From Rhea pennata (lineage: Eukaryota; Chordata; Aves; Rheiformes; Rheidae), in the NCBI RefSeq assembly GCF_028389875.1, contig NW_026907680.1, positions 124,001 to 188,000 on the forward strand: 64,000 nucleotides of DNA. Reading direction: 5' to 3'. The notes below the pieces were generated by a model that saw nothing but the letters and a program-made list of their open reading frames with translations, was not told the origin of the DNA and did no database searches. Below, piece after piece: positions 22,235-46,165 of the stretch. Positions within the stretch are counted from its first letter, which is position 1, and each line of letters begins with the position of its first letter. The translations under genes were made by a program, and so were the position numbers.

Positions 22235-23917
22235 AAAACACAGTAATTTAATAAAAAACCCCAATCACCGCTGCGATCCCACCCGCTTTACACACGGTTA
22301 CAGCGGCGCCCCGGGCAGCGAGACTCTCCCTTCCCCGCCGGAGGAACGCGCGGCACAGAGGGGCCGCGGGGAGGAAGCCGCGGCGCGGGCGCGCTCGAGG
22401 TAGCTGCCAGCAGGCCGCAGCGACACGAGAAGGTCCCTGCTGCTCGCAGAGAATCCCCGAGGGAAAGGGCGCTGGCACCTCACCTTAACCTCACGTATTA
22501 CACACACATCCTTCGTATCGCAGTTTTATCCCTCTGTTTAAAAAAATAAACCACATCAACTTCTAACGCCCTTTTCGATTTGCCTGAATTTGCAAGGGAT
22601 CCCCCCCCTTAAAAAGCGGGGCCCGCTCTTTGAAACAAAGGCAAGTGTTTTCCCCCAAAAGCCAATTCCGCAGAAGGGGAACGGCGGCACGTGCAGGCGT
22701 GGTGAGACGCTCGCGCAGGCGTCGTTCCGCAGCGGGGACGTTCCACTGCTGCCCGAGCTTTGAGACCATCACTGCAACGGGAACCGCAGCTTGGCCGGCG
22801 GCCCCAGAGCTTGACTCGTTCCCGAGAAGCCGGAGGCTCTGGCCAGGTGGCGGCCGCTCGCCCCCCAGGGCAAAAAAAGAGAAAAAAGCCATTTCTGGGC
22901 ACACTCTGGCGAGGCAGCAGGAACTTCGGGATGTTCCCCGAAGTTCCTGGGATGAGCCCACGCAGGTGTATCCACTCTGGTTTCATGTGGGGATGCTGAA
23001 GCCACATGCCAGTCTGCAAGGCCCTAAAAGTAAGGAGCTGCTAGCAGAAAAGCTAACGTGAGAAATAAAAGAATTTTTAAAAAATTAAAAAGCAAAGGCA
23101 GGGTAACGTTCTAGTCGTACTCAATCACCCACAACATCTTCTGTCTCGTAAGATGGTCACATTTGAATGGTATGCTTATTTTGTTTTGGTTTAAATCTAT
23201 CTTATAAACACCTACTGAAACCAGCAAGTCAAAAAGTTTTCTCTTTCCCTTATATCTGCAGTGGAGACACCTGAAGCATCCAGAGAGGTCACAAAATCCA
23301 ATTATTCCAATGAGCAGGGATAAAAGACAACGTCCTTTCAGATCGCATCTAATTAAATTAACCAAAAATCGGTGTAAGCGCTAACTTGGCGCCTGTTATG
23401 ACCGTCTGGAATCTCTTGGATCTTGTGAATCCGGCAGTTGGCCGCGTTGCAGTAACTGTCTTTTCAAGGGACTGCTCGCCAGCGAGCGGCTGGGTACAAC
23501 TGCGGGAGACACGTCCCAGCTGCGCTGCTGCATTCCACCCTCAAACGCGGCAAGCGCGGGTTCATTGCTGAGCCCTGCGGGCAGTTAAGCTCTTTAGAGT
23601 GCTTGAAGAGTAAATGCAACAGAAATAGCAAGGGGGGGTTAAATACAATTTGTTAAGGTGAGGAGCCAAATAGAAAAGACCTGCCTGGAGTTCCTGTTTA
23701 GATACATTTCATCAGTAAAAAACAATACAACGTTTTACAGAGTATCCTCCCCAAAACTGTACAGAAATTACAAACATTTCCCCTCTGTCCATAAAGCAGA
23801 GTTTAAATTATCCCATTTCATAGTCCATATTCAAGGCAACAAGTGAAACGATGCTGCTCAGTTCGTCTTGTCGGAGAAGCAGGATCGTTCTTCTGAGCTG
23901 CAGTCCTGCTAGAGATG
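22235..23917 (-). other. TMEM209: Probable TMEM209 3' untranslated region
   Basis: No coding content. It ends after an ATTAAA at 22247-22252 (minus strand) that is followed by a GT-rich stretch (tgtgttttgtc), a plausible cleavage signal. A CpG-rich segment (about 22,280-22,880) lies inside. The end point is inferred. Confidence 0.45.
22247..22252 (-). terminator. TMEM209: Candidate polyadenylation signal ATTAAA
   Basis: Minus-strand ATTAAA followed by TTACTGTGTTTTGTC and a GTGTGA element. No better AATAAA was seen on the minus strand between here and the stop codon at 23918. Confidence 0.45.
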
Positions 23918-35973
<12,056 letters not shown>

Positions 35974-36526
35974 TTAGATTCTCACTCTGTACAAGACCTT
36001 TAAAAAAGTAAAAAAGCAAAAAGAAATTACATAAAAGGACTTCACATTGAGGTACCAAATCGTGTGTAGTGTTAAGAATGAGCTTCAGTGGTTTAAAAAC
36101 AAAAAACAAAAAACAAAAACAAAAAACCCAAAACAATATTCCTCTTATAAACTGCATAAGCACTGTCACCTCTTCACAGTGAAACAGTTTCCATTTTCTC
36201 CACTGAGGTACAGAGGACAGAAAAGAGAGCCAGATTCCAACAGTGTTTTTGAGAAATAGCATTTTTCGGAATGCTGAGGCAACACTGCCTTCTCCAAGCA
36301 AGGAAAACAGACCAAGAAAACATCTTGCACAACCTGGCAGTTTTCCTACTGAAAACACCCACCTATCTCCTTCTGTCAGCTCAGGACAGCTCTGTACCCT
36401 CCCCATACCCTCCCCCCTTTACACCACAAAATGCCCTATGTAACAGAAATAACGCTTCCTACATATTCTACTCCTCTCATCACTCTAGCACACACCACGC
36501 CACACACACACACACACACGCGGGCG

Positions 36527-36764
36527 CGCTTGTCACCCACCGGCAGCCCGCCGCACTCCCAGGCCTCGCTGACAGGCCCTGAGTCGGCAGCGACACCGCC
36601 GCTCCGCTCCGCTCCGCCCCCGAGGGCGCCGCGGCCCAGGCCCAGGCCCAGGCCCCGCCCGCCGCCCCCACCGCAGCCGCCTCCAACGATTGGTCGCGCA
36701 GAGGTGACGTCACCGGAATCAGTTCTGCGGGGGGGGGGGCGGGGCGGGGGGGAACGCCGTTGCC
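36527..36764 (-). promoter_or_regulatory. TMEM209: TMEM209 CpG-island promoter and noncoding first exon, proximal copy
   Basis: On the minus strand an inverted CCAAT box (ATTGG 36689-36693), a palindromic CRE TGACGTCA (36705-36712) and a GTTGCC element (36759-36764) precede a GC-rich exon ending at 36541 with donor GTGGGTGAC. The matching acceptor is TTGCAG just before 35922, three bases upstream of the ATG. A CpG-rich TATA-less promoter fits a housekeeping gene. Confidence 0.6.
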
Positions 36765-37191
36765 GGGGAGATGCCGTTAACGGCGGGGGGGGGAGGGGGG
36801 CGGGGGAGACGACTCCGCTTTTGAAAAACAACGTTCGCCCGTGCACAGCCCGGCCGCTTTCCTACTGAAAACCCCCGCCCGTGTCCGTCTCCAGACCCTC
36901 CGCACACCCCCCCGCCTTTACGCCACAAAATGCCGCACACAACAGCAGTAACACTGGCCACTTTCCCTGCTCCTCCCATCAGCGCAGGAAACTGCCACGC
37001 CTCCCCCGGCCACAGGCTTCAAAACCTCTCAGCTACTTCGTCGCTGAACACAAACATACAAGAGTTACCTCAGAGAACACGCGGTTTAACTGAAATGACA
37101 GGATTTCACACGCACAGCCCTCTCCCACCTCCACCACCCTAGACCCTTCCCCACACCCCCCCCACTCTGGCACACACCACGACACGCACGG
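36765..37191. other. Spacer between the promoter copies
   Basis: G-run-rich stretch then mixed sequence; no gene recognised. Confidence 0.4.
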
Positions 37192-37560
37192 ACACTTGTC
37201 ACCTGCCAGCGGCCCGCCGCGCTCCCAGGCCTCGCTGACAGGCCCTGAGCGCGCACGCCCCGGCTCCCCCGCAGCCAAACCCCGCCGACCACAAGCAGAC
37301 TCGGCCCCGCAACGAGCAGGCGCCCCGGGAGGGCGGCGACACCGCCGCTCCGCTCCGCTCCGCCCCCGAGGGCGCCCAGGCCCCGCCCCAGGCCCAGGCT
37401 CCGCCTGCCGCCCTCACCGCAGCCGCCCTCACCGCAGCCGCCTCCAACGATTGGTCGCGCGGACCCGTGATGTCACTGGAGGCAGTTCCGCGGGGGCGGG
37501 GTGCCGTTGCCAGGGGTACGCCGTTGCCAGGGGGACGCCGTTGCCAGGGGGACGCTCGCG
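37192..37560 (-). promoter_or_regulatory. Duplicated upstream promoter/first exon block
   Basis: Tandem copy of the proximal block: the cccaggcctcgctgacaggc core recurs at 37,217 as at 36,557, with ATTGG (37450-37454) and a CRE decayed to TGATGTCA (37468-37475). A minus-strand donor (CAG then GTGACAAG) exists at 37,204. GTTGCC occurs three times at 17-bp spacing (37506, 37523, 37540), against once in the proximal copy. It could be an alternative TMEM209 promoter or the promoter of an opposite-strand gene. Confidence 0.5.
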
Positions 37561-38047
37561 CAGCCGCCCCGGACGCCCCGGCCGATGGCGCCTGCCCGAC
37601 CCGGCCGCAAGCGGCGCCAGGCGCCATGGCGGCCCCAGCGCGGCGGCCGCGACGCCCCCCGCACCCTGCCGCCCGCCTTGGCCGCCACCGGCCGTGCCCA
37701 CACCCGGCCGTACTCTTCCCCTGCTCGGCTCCCACTACGGCCGCGTGCGGGCACACCCCCCGGCTGCCCCACGCCAGAGCCTGGCCAAATGTGTTGCTCC
37801 TGCCTGCAAACCTCACCACGAGGAGCAGGGAGGAATAAAAGCACCGCTGGCCGCTGAAAGGGAGCACAACGAGTTACAGCAGACCGCTCTGTGAGCGCGG
37901 GCCAGCGGACAACCTCAGCTGCTCCAAAACCCTTCCTGCCTTTGCCTCAGATCCCAAGCACCAACCTGAAATTAAGAAAGCCTAAAAAAGGAGATTAACT
38001 ACAAGCCTAGACTGCACAGTTATCGATAAACACAGTGTCTAATGCTT
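37561..38047. other. GC-rich flank of the upstream promoter block
   Basis: CpG-dense to about 37,780. Long open frames on both strands have no recognised domain and are compositional. Confidence 0.4.
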
Positions 38048-38153
38048 GGCCACTCTGTACAGTGTGCTGTAGGTGACCCTGCTTGAGCAGGGGGGTTGGA
38101 CGAGATGATCTCCAGAGGCCCCTTCCAACCTCCATCCTTCGATGATTCTGTGA
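38048..38153 (+). mobile_element. CR1 3' end fragment
   Basis: Contains the CR1 terminal signature: ggtgaccctgcttgagcagg, gatgatctccagaggcccct, then attctgtga. About 100 bp remain. It sits close to the junction between TMEM209 flank and the D unit. Confidence 0.9.
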
Positions 38154-39755
38154 TGGGCGCTTTCTCTCGCAGCTCCTGCTGTGGGGGGAATGGAAAATGC
38201 GTGGAGGACAAAGAGGCTAGAAGCTGGTCTGAGGTGCGGATCCTTACCGAGGCTTGTCAGTCTGCAGAGAGAAGGGGACTCAATCCTCATGTAGTGCTGA
38301 TGAAAGTCTCCCTGAGCAGGCTCTCAAGCAAAGCTCCTGCATTTGCAGATGCGCACGCACCAGATGGAACGATGAAGCCTGGTCCTCCAGAATCGCCATT
38401 GCTAGTGAGGGGCCGCAGGCTTTGCCCTGACTTGGGCTTGCTGGAGTGTCAAGGTGGAGCAGAGTGGCACTTGGAGGAGGCTCTCCTTCAGCAGCTTAAA
38501 GGCCTGCCAGCTTTCTTGAGCTCCTTTGCCCTTCTGAGCTGCCTCCCCTGGCATCCCCCTAGCAGGTCTCTGCAGAAGGGGAAGCCTGCTCGCCTCAAGG
38601 CCAGCCTCTGGGCTCTGCTGCCCTCCTTCCTACCTGCCCTCAGGCTCTGCAACTCCACTAGTTCCCGGGTGCTACAGCCCAGGTGGCCATGGACGCTGCT
38701 GGCACCAAGCCTCCGGGGTGGCCGCTTCCCCTTCTGGCCCTGGGCACCCGCCTTCTTCCCCTCACACCCGCAAAAGCCCAGCACTCAAGGGCACCCAAGA
38801 CACACACAAGAGCTAGCAGTTCCCTCCCACCATGCAGCCAGTGGACAAAGTCAGCCAGGGCTCAAAGAAGGGCACTGGAAGGGCTCTTGTACAACCAGCA
38901 ACCACAGGACAATGCATTTGCAGAATGCAGGCTAGCACAAGAAGGACCCCAGTCAGGAACACTTACCACTCCTGTGTTCTGATGGCCTACATTCACAGGC
39001 TGTGTAGCACGTACCCTAGCTTCTGGACGTGGTTTCTTTCCACCTGCTGCTGCATTCTGTGCAGAGCACTGTGAGGAGACTGGGAATGGACTGCAAATAT
39101 ACACACGGGGAGGTGGTATGAGCACAGGGGGAGTAGGATCTCCACTCCCCCCTCACAAGCTGGGCACCTGCTTCTGCAGCAGAAGGCAGTGCTGCAGCAG
39201 AAGCACAGGGATTCCACTGACTGCAGGTACATCAACAGCTGTGAAGACTACCCCCAAATAAAACACTCAGGGCTGCACATCATGCCCGAAAGAGAGCTCT
39301 AAGCTCGCCCACAGCATGACTTTCTCTCCATGCAGTGAGGATAGAAGCAGGGTCATCTACAGGACAGGCTCCAACTCATACCACTACCCCTGTCCTGCCA
39401 CATGCATTAGCCACTGCTCCATGGCCCCAAAGACTCTCTGTTCAGGGATGGGCAATGGATGGTTGCTGGGCTCCCAGTGTCAAAGAAGGAGAAAGGCATC
39501 AAGGCAGTCAAGCACAAAGCTCTGAGCAGGTGGGAGCCAGCACAGAGCTCTGAAGAACCCTTCCCCACAGACAGAGCCCATATGAAGGCGGAGCATGCGT
39601 GCAGGTCACTGGGACTCAGCCGCTGGGAAGCCTTGCTCCCAAAGCACTTTCAGAGCAGCCTGCCCCAGCCCTGGCAATGCAGCCCTAACCAACCTGTGCT
39701 GGGTGGCTGCTCCCTTCATCAGGCAGGGGGGAAAGAAGCAAGGCAAAGTACTCAC

Positions 39756-39841
39756 GTTGGAAAAATACTTGGAAGAGGAGTAGAGGACAAAAAAGGAGCC
39801 GCTCTAGTGGCTGTGAACATTGATTCCCTCATCACCTTCAT
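39756..39841 (-). CDS. 86-bp CCDC81-like exon, copy D
   Basis: TTTGCAG acceptor, GTGAGT donor, open frame starting MKVMRESMFTATRAA and ending LPSIFPT. Same length and phase as exons at 16-101, 13816-13901 and 54118-54203. Confidence 0.5.
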
Positions 39842-40629
39842 CTGCAAAGGTGAGAAAGAGAGGTGAGATGCTGCCAAGGAAAGGATCTTGCTGCTCACAA
39901 GGGCAGCCCATGTTTCCATGCTCCGGAGAAGAAGCTGCCTCTCAGAACTGCAGAAACAACCCTTGCTCTTGCTCTGCAGCCCCTCCATTCTACACAACAA
40001 CAGCTGTGGGGGAATAGGGGAGAATGGCTAAAAGCTCTGGCAGGCTTTTGTCGAGGGTAAGAGCCGAGAGTCTGAGTTAAGAGAGCAGTTCCTGCCTATA
40101 GAGAATTCAAGGGAGGAAAGCCCAGGGGAAGGCAGCTCACTAAACTCTAGGGAAATGTGTCGGTCAGCCTGCTAGGGAGGATGAGAGAGAGCAGTGGGGG
40201 TGCAATACATCTGTTTTACCAGGAGGAAACGTTTTTCTCAGTCCCTGCGCTCATCCTTTCCCTAAACCTTCCTGTCAGCACCCTTTTGCTCTGAAAGGCA
40301 GTTGAGCAAGGCTGAACATCCCTTTCTTGTTCAGACCAAGCATCTGAATAATCACACAGCTGAGCAAAAACTCTCCATCTCGTATTACAGAAAGGCTCAG
40401 TGCTTCCATGGCCACCAGAAAGAGCAGTGTGTTCATGGAGAGTGCAGGAGTTACAGATATATTGTAAAACTAGTGCACAAGTGGCATTTCTGAAAGCAAA
40501 GCCCCAGGGAAAGTCCGACAAGGCTAAGCAGAACCCATGGGAAGGGCCCTTCTACAGCCAGTGCCCAGAGCACAATGCTTTGGCAGAAAGCAAGCTGGCA
40601 AAAGAAGGACCTCCATCAGGAGCACCTAC

Positions 40630-40750
40630 CTCTGTTGACTTCTGATGGCCATGTACAGGCCACGCAGCTGCTGCTCGAGCTTCTGGCATTTGCGTCCTCC
40701 TGCCCAGTAATTCCTTCTTCGCAGAATGTGAGTGAATTCCTGGAAGCATG
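40630..40750 (-). CDS. 121-bp coil-like exon, copy D
   Basis: Bounded by TTTGCAG and GTAGGTG. One frame gives an amphipathic basic helix (FQEFTHILRRRNY, KCQKLEQQLRGLYMAIRSQQR) in phase 1 to 2. The equivalent pieces in L, R and the second D module carry stops in this frame. Product family not recognised. Confidence 0.35.
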
Positions 40751-41115
40751 CTGCAAATACACACCGCGGGGATGTGTGCCACAGGACACTCAGGACTGCA
40801 CAACATGCCCAAAAGAAAACTCGAGGAGCCCACAGTTGAGACTTTTTCTCCAGGCACCAAGGAGAGCAGCAGCGTCAGCTCCAAGGACAGGCTCCAGGAC
40901 ACACCATTACCCACTGTCCTGAGCACTCTAGTAGCCACTGCTGTGTAGCCCCCAAGGACAAGCTTTCTTGGAAGCTTCAGAAATGGAACCGGGAATAACT
41001 GCTCCGTCCCTTGCAGTCCTTCTCTCTTCAGGCACTTACGTCCCTCCTTCCCATCCTCTTCAAAGAGCCCAAACAACCTGTCCTTGCCTCTAAGGGCTGC
41101 CTGAGCCAAGGGCAC

Positions 41116-42059
41116 ATCCTCTCGAGCCTGCTGCTTGCCACCCCTGACTGCTGCCTGGAAATGACCTTCCTTCCTCCTTGCTGCTGGCAGTCAAAGGAAG
41201 GGCATTGCCCAAGGGGAAACACCACAGCTTTGGGGAGATATTCACCCAAGGCACTCCTCCCCTCCAGCAGCATTCCTTGCAGCCCTCTCTTCCACCTCAC
41301 TCCTCTCTACTAGGCTGCTCACCACAGCTCTACATGCCTGGAGACATTGTTGGCAAAGGATTCTGTGGCAGCAGGCACAAAGGCTCTCTCTCACCTGAAA
41401 CAGGGCCCTCCTGCCTCTTCCAGGCCCTGCATGTATGTGCACACACATAGACTCCCCTTTGCATTCACATCCACCAACTCTGCACAAGTGTGTGTCATGC
41501 TTCAGTGACACACAGAGATGCCAGCCAGTGGGGTGTAGTCACACTCTGTTGGTGCCAGCCACCAGAGGGGACTTCAAAGGAAGAAAAGGGCTCCTAGCTC
41601 CCAAAATTCATCCACAACTCTGCAAACAGCCTCTGCTCCTTGGCCTTGCTGCCAGCAGGGCTCCGATTTCACTTTGACATACAAAGCTCGATCCTGTCCT
41701 GGCCACAAAAGACATCCTCCGCCTTTCCTCCTGCCTAACTGCATACTCACAGGTCTGAGCAAACAACGCACACCCTGCGGCAAAGCTCACACCAACACCT
41801 CCCTCTTCACAAGGCTTGACAAGAGCATGCAGACTTTTCCTCAGCCTCCAAAATTGCCCTGAGACACCCAGCACTGCTCTCCGCAAATGAGCAGCATCCA
41901 CATTTATTTCACCTACGCGCTAGGAGAAAAGGCCCTCCTCTTCCAAAAGGACCACTTACATTGACTTTCCCAAAGGTCTGGGACTGACAGTCTGACAGGC
42001 ACTTGCTCCGGGCTGCCCAGCCAGCAAGAGAGGCCTAGTCCTCATGGCAGAGTTTAAAA
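41116..42059. other. D unit, no gene recognised
   Basis: Pyrimidine-rich DNA without recognised exons or mobile elements. Confidence 0.35.
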
Positions 42060-44220
42060 GGCATTCAGGCGGCACGGCTCCCTTCTGCCGGGGAGGGCGG
42101 CAGGGCTGTGTGAGCAGGGTGTGCGTGCAGCCAGGTGTGCCCAGGGCTGTGCCTGAGAGCAGTGTCCTGGGAGGTCAGGGTGCCCAGGGCCATGCCTCTG
42201 CCACCTGCGATGGTCAGCACTCAGCCCGCCTGGGCAACTGCCTGCAGGGCTGCGGGGAGAAGCCGTGGGGGGAAGGAGCAGCCCACAAAAGGGCAGGATC
42301 ACAGTGCCCCAGAGTGGGGGCTGCGTGGGGCAAGGCTGCTCAGAGCTGCTGCTCAGCCCCAGGAGCTTGCCCGGAGGAAAGTCAAGGCAGGGACGACTCC
42401 ACAGGGAAAGAGGTTTCCCCAGTGTTGGCTTTCTGTTCCACGCTGTTTTTTGGGGGGAAGGGAAAAGGAGGTGCCAAGGCTGGAGAAGAGCTGGAGACTG
42501 GGGAGGCTGCTGAGGGGTCAGCAGGTCTGTGAGGAAGCTCAGAAAGTGCTTTTGCCCCTGCTCTGCCCATGCACAGCAGCAGCAGCAGCAGCTCTGCTGG
42601 CCCCAGGAGCCTTTGTGGAGCTGCTCCTTGGCACCTGCCAAGAGGTGCGTGCCCCGAAGCAGTGCCCTGCTGCTGGGAGGGATCTGTGGGGCACAGCCAA
42701 GTGCCCCAGAAGTGGGCTGGGGTCTGTTGGCTAAGGCAGGCAATGGACGCAGGAGAGGGCATTTGGTGCTGACAGGAAAAGCTGCAGGCGGTGGAGCCAT
42801 GGTGCGAGAAGGGGAGGAAGGTAGAGCAGAAGTGCGGTGGGAGGGAGAGTTAGGGAATTTAGCTCTCTTCCCCTCCAGTGCAGACGTTTTCTTCCCAGAA
42901 AACCCCACATGGCCTCTGCCAGCCTGCAGAGCCTCTGCCCCACAGGCCCCAGGGCCAGGCCAGGCACTGCCTTCTCTGCAGACAGACCTCTGGCTGAGGA
43001 GAGGGTCTGACTCCAACGAGATGTTACTCTAGCCTAGGCCTCTCTTGCAAAGGCTGGAGCAGCAGCAAGTACACGGAGGTTCTGCTTGCAGACTGCAGCT
43101 CACTAAGTGCTTGAGGCCAGTGTTGCGAGAGCTGCTGGTGCTTCAGCACAGTCTTTCTAGCACAGGCTGGAACAGCAGCAAGTAAATGCAGAACCGCAAA
43201 GAATGCAGTGATTGCCCCAACAGGGTCTTCTTCCAGCAGCCTGGGGCCTGGGAGCTTCCTCAGCCAGACGCAGGAGCCACAAAGCCTTTGCCTGCTTGGT
43301 CCTTCCAGAAGCACACCCCCACCTTGGGCTGAAAGCACACCGTCAACCTGTGGCAGGGTCACATGCGCCTCCTTGCTTGGCTTCTCTCTTCCTCTTCAAA
43401 GCACTTCCGCTGGGCTTCTTTTCACCTCTGCAGGGCAAGGAGATGTGGCTTTCAGCGACCTCTCTCTTGCCTCTCCTTCCTGACCAAGAGCTGTTAGCTC
43501 ACAGCCTGCCCCGGTGCATGCAAAGTTCAGATGTGGTCATTTTCTCCCCAACAGGCCTTACTCCTCCTGCAGCAAATACCCTCTGGCACTTTATTGCCCA
43601 GCCATTCCCTGTGCTTTGGTCCTTCTGTAGCTCTTATTTGGGGAGCCTATAACATGGAGAGGAATGAGAGGTTCTGGTTTTGGTTTGTTTGAAAAGATTG
43701 ATCCCTACCAGAAGCAAGCAAGGCAGAAAGACATCTTGGGCTGGCGTTTTCCTCCAGACCACGATTGTCGCAGCAGAGAGTCAGCTGCCTGTATGGAAGC
43801 ATGATTTGGATCGGAAAAGGGCGCAGGATCTCCTCATCACAAAGGCCTTAAGCCATACTGGGGAGCCAAAGCCCTCAGGGAAAGCCCACAATTTTCTCAG
43901 CCCGGTCTTCAAGTATGGCCTCAGAAGGCAAGTGGGCCTCTTGGCATGCTGGGCTGCCACCTTCAGCAGGAGCGCTCCTGAAGGGGTTGAATTCTTCCTT
44001 TTCTCTTTACTCATACAGTTTCAAGAAGAAAACAAGAACTCCCCGGCCTTGTCCCCTGCCACACTGAGATAACTGTGGCTCCTACGGGCTCCATTTGCAC
44101 AACCACCCTGGAAGAGTCTGCATAGGTATTGTCAGAGAAGGAAAGCTCCTCAGATCCACTGGAGATGTGGGCCTTCCACTTGTGTATGCAGTGTGCTTCC
44201 CAGGCTCCGACAAAGGAAAG
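42060..44220. other. D-unit duplicated DNA co-linear with L 4,220-6,385
   Basis: Copies the L block with scattered substitutions and short indels. Shared frames show no domain. Confidence 0.4.
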
Positions 44221-44229
44221 GCAGACTTT

Positions 44230-45075
44230 ATGCACCCTGAGAGCTCCTGGAGAGACAACACAGCAGGGCCAGCAAGCAGACGGGCTCTGCTGGACCTCCT
44301 ACTTAAAAAGAAGGGAAGGCTGCATGCGGATATCAAGACTGGCAGCAACCTTGGCTGCAGTGGCCGTGAGAGTGTGGAGCTGAGGATCCTGAGAGGATGG
44401 AAGAGCACAAAATGTGGGATGCCAACACTAGACTGCAGCAGAGCAGACTTTGGCCTCTACAGGCAGCTGTCTAGGAGAACCCCATGCCAGAGGCTCCCAG
44501 AAGTAAGAGGGAAATCAAAGAAAGCTTCTTTGGAGTCCCGGAGTTCCTCCTCCAGGCTGTGTCCAATTCTGGGCTCCACAACACAAGAGAGACGTGGAGC
44601 TACCAGGTGGAGTCCTGCCCCAGAAGGGCTACTAAGATCAGGAAGGGAGTGGAGCATCTCTCCCACAGGGAACGGTGGAGAGAGCTGGGCCTGTTCAGCC
44701 TGGGGCAGAGAAGGCTGAGGGGGGGAATCTCAGCAATGTGTATAAGTATCTGCAGGGTGGGTGTCGAGAGGATGGGGCCAGACTCTGTTCAGTGGAGCCC
44801 AGCGATAGGATGAGAGGCAACAGGCCAGAGTGAAACCCAGGAAGGTCCATCTGAAGACAAAGGAATAAGCCTTTTCCCTGGGAGGAGTGACAGAGCACTG
44901 GAACAGGTTGCCCAGAGAGGCTGTGGAGTCTCCATGCCCGGAGACAGTCAGAAGCCGTCTGGACAGGGTCCTAGGCAAGCTGCCCTAGGTGACCCTGCGT
45001 GAGCAGGGCAGGTGCACTAGAGGCTCTCCAGGTCCCTTCCAACCTCAAAGAGCTCTGTGATTCTGTGGTTCTGAG
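44230..45075 (+). mobile_element. CR1 LINE, about 0.85 kb 3' fragment, private to D
   Basis: Starts in a CR1 segment reading GSNLGCSGRESVE and ADFGLYRQL, then [14 protein letters not shown], and finishes with the tail ggtgaccctgcgtgagcagg and attctgtgg. Several frameshifts. Absent from L and R. Confidence 0.85.
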
Positions 45076-46165
45076 AGCTGAGGCCAGGTCCTGCACAGGG
45101 CCGTGCAGGGAGAGCTCCTGTCATGCCAGGGCTGGCTGAGTCTTGCCATGGCCCTGGCATCACTGCAGCTTCTGCTCACATGCTGCGTGGGATGGAAAGT
45201 AGAGAGAGCCTTTGTGGAGGCTCTGTGCAGGTGTTTGGGCTGCTTGATGGCCTGGTCAGGTTGCTGTGTCCACCTGTAGATGAGGTTGAGGTGAGACTTC
45301 AGCCCAGGCTTAGCCCAGGTAGAGCAGGGCTGCAGCCTGGGTCATTGCAGGCTGCTCAGGTGCTGTCCTGCCACTGGGGCCAGGCGTGGATCCTTGTCTC
45401 TGGCACGCAGCCCTCCCCGGCGAGGCCCATGCACAGCACCCACAAGCGGGCAGTGCCAGGCCAGCGTGCACCTGACACCTTCATGTTCACCATCAACCCA
45501 GCTGTCCCTGCCCTACCTCGGGGCAGGGATCTCGCCCCAGGCACCGGGGCTGCAGCTCGGCCGCCTTCCCCTCAGCACGGTCACACGGCAGCTCCTGGCC
45601 TGGCAGCAGCGCCGGCAGCAGCCGCTCTCCCAGCCCCCGGGGCTCCGCACGCTCCAGCTGGGGAAAGACGTGGCTGCGTTTGCAGAGCTCGCGGGGCTTT
45701 AGTCTCCTGGGGCTCCAGCCAGAGATGTCTGTTCCCGAGGTGCTGGAGCAGGTCAGGCTGCTTCCCGCGGCAGGAAGCCCAGCTGCAGCTGGCTCCAGCG
45801 CTGCGCCTGGCACAGCTGCATCCCAGCCCGGGGCAGGAGCTGCCAGCAGCGGCGGTCTCAGCCACAGGGGCCTCAGCTCTCCCTGCCTACCCGTAGGGCA
45901 TAGACAGCAGGAAAGCATAGCACAGGCACGTTCTGTGAATATGATAGTGCTTGATGTTTGCCACAGCTCTTATCCATTGCTAAGCACGAGCAGTACTGAC
46001 CAGGCCAGAAGGTGGGCTTTCTTGAAGAAAAGCCGAGCAGTCTTTAAGCACTGCCAGCCCCCTTGGACATCTTCAGATACTGCAGGCTCTTGTAGATGGA
46101 AATTCATCATTCAAAGGTCATTTCTCCAGAGACTAATTCAACCTCTTTCACAACAATTGCTCCTC
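45076..46165. other. Extra 1.1 kb present only in D
   Basis: GC-rich DNA following the CR1; L and R go straight from the equivalent of 44,220 to 46,166. A 257-codon plus frame (45,123-45,896) has no recognised domain and overlaps comparable frames on the other strand. Confidence 0.4.

Larger units (their letters stand above)
38480..41115 (-). pseudogene. CCDC81-like exon series, copy D
   Basis: Minus-strand pieces in the same order as in L: a piece with KDRLFGLFEEDGKEG before GTAAGT near 41,040, a 121-bp exon at 40630-40750, an HU-like piece about 40,330-40,500, the 86-bp exon at 39756-39841, then a second module at 39.4-38.9 kb that has in-frame stops. The LTR found in L and R is absent. 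Whether the first module is functional is open; the second looks degenerate. Confidence 0.35.

Noticed and set aside
37196-37894. 232-codon plus frame in the CpG island, candidate opposite-strand gene
   Set aside because: Compositional Arg/Pro/Ala-rich frame with no domain; reverse strand equally open.
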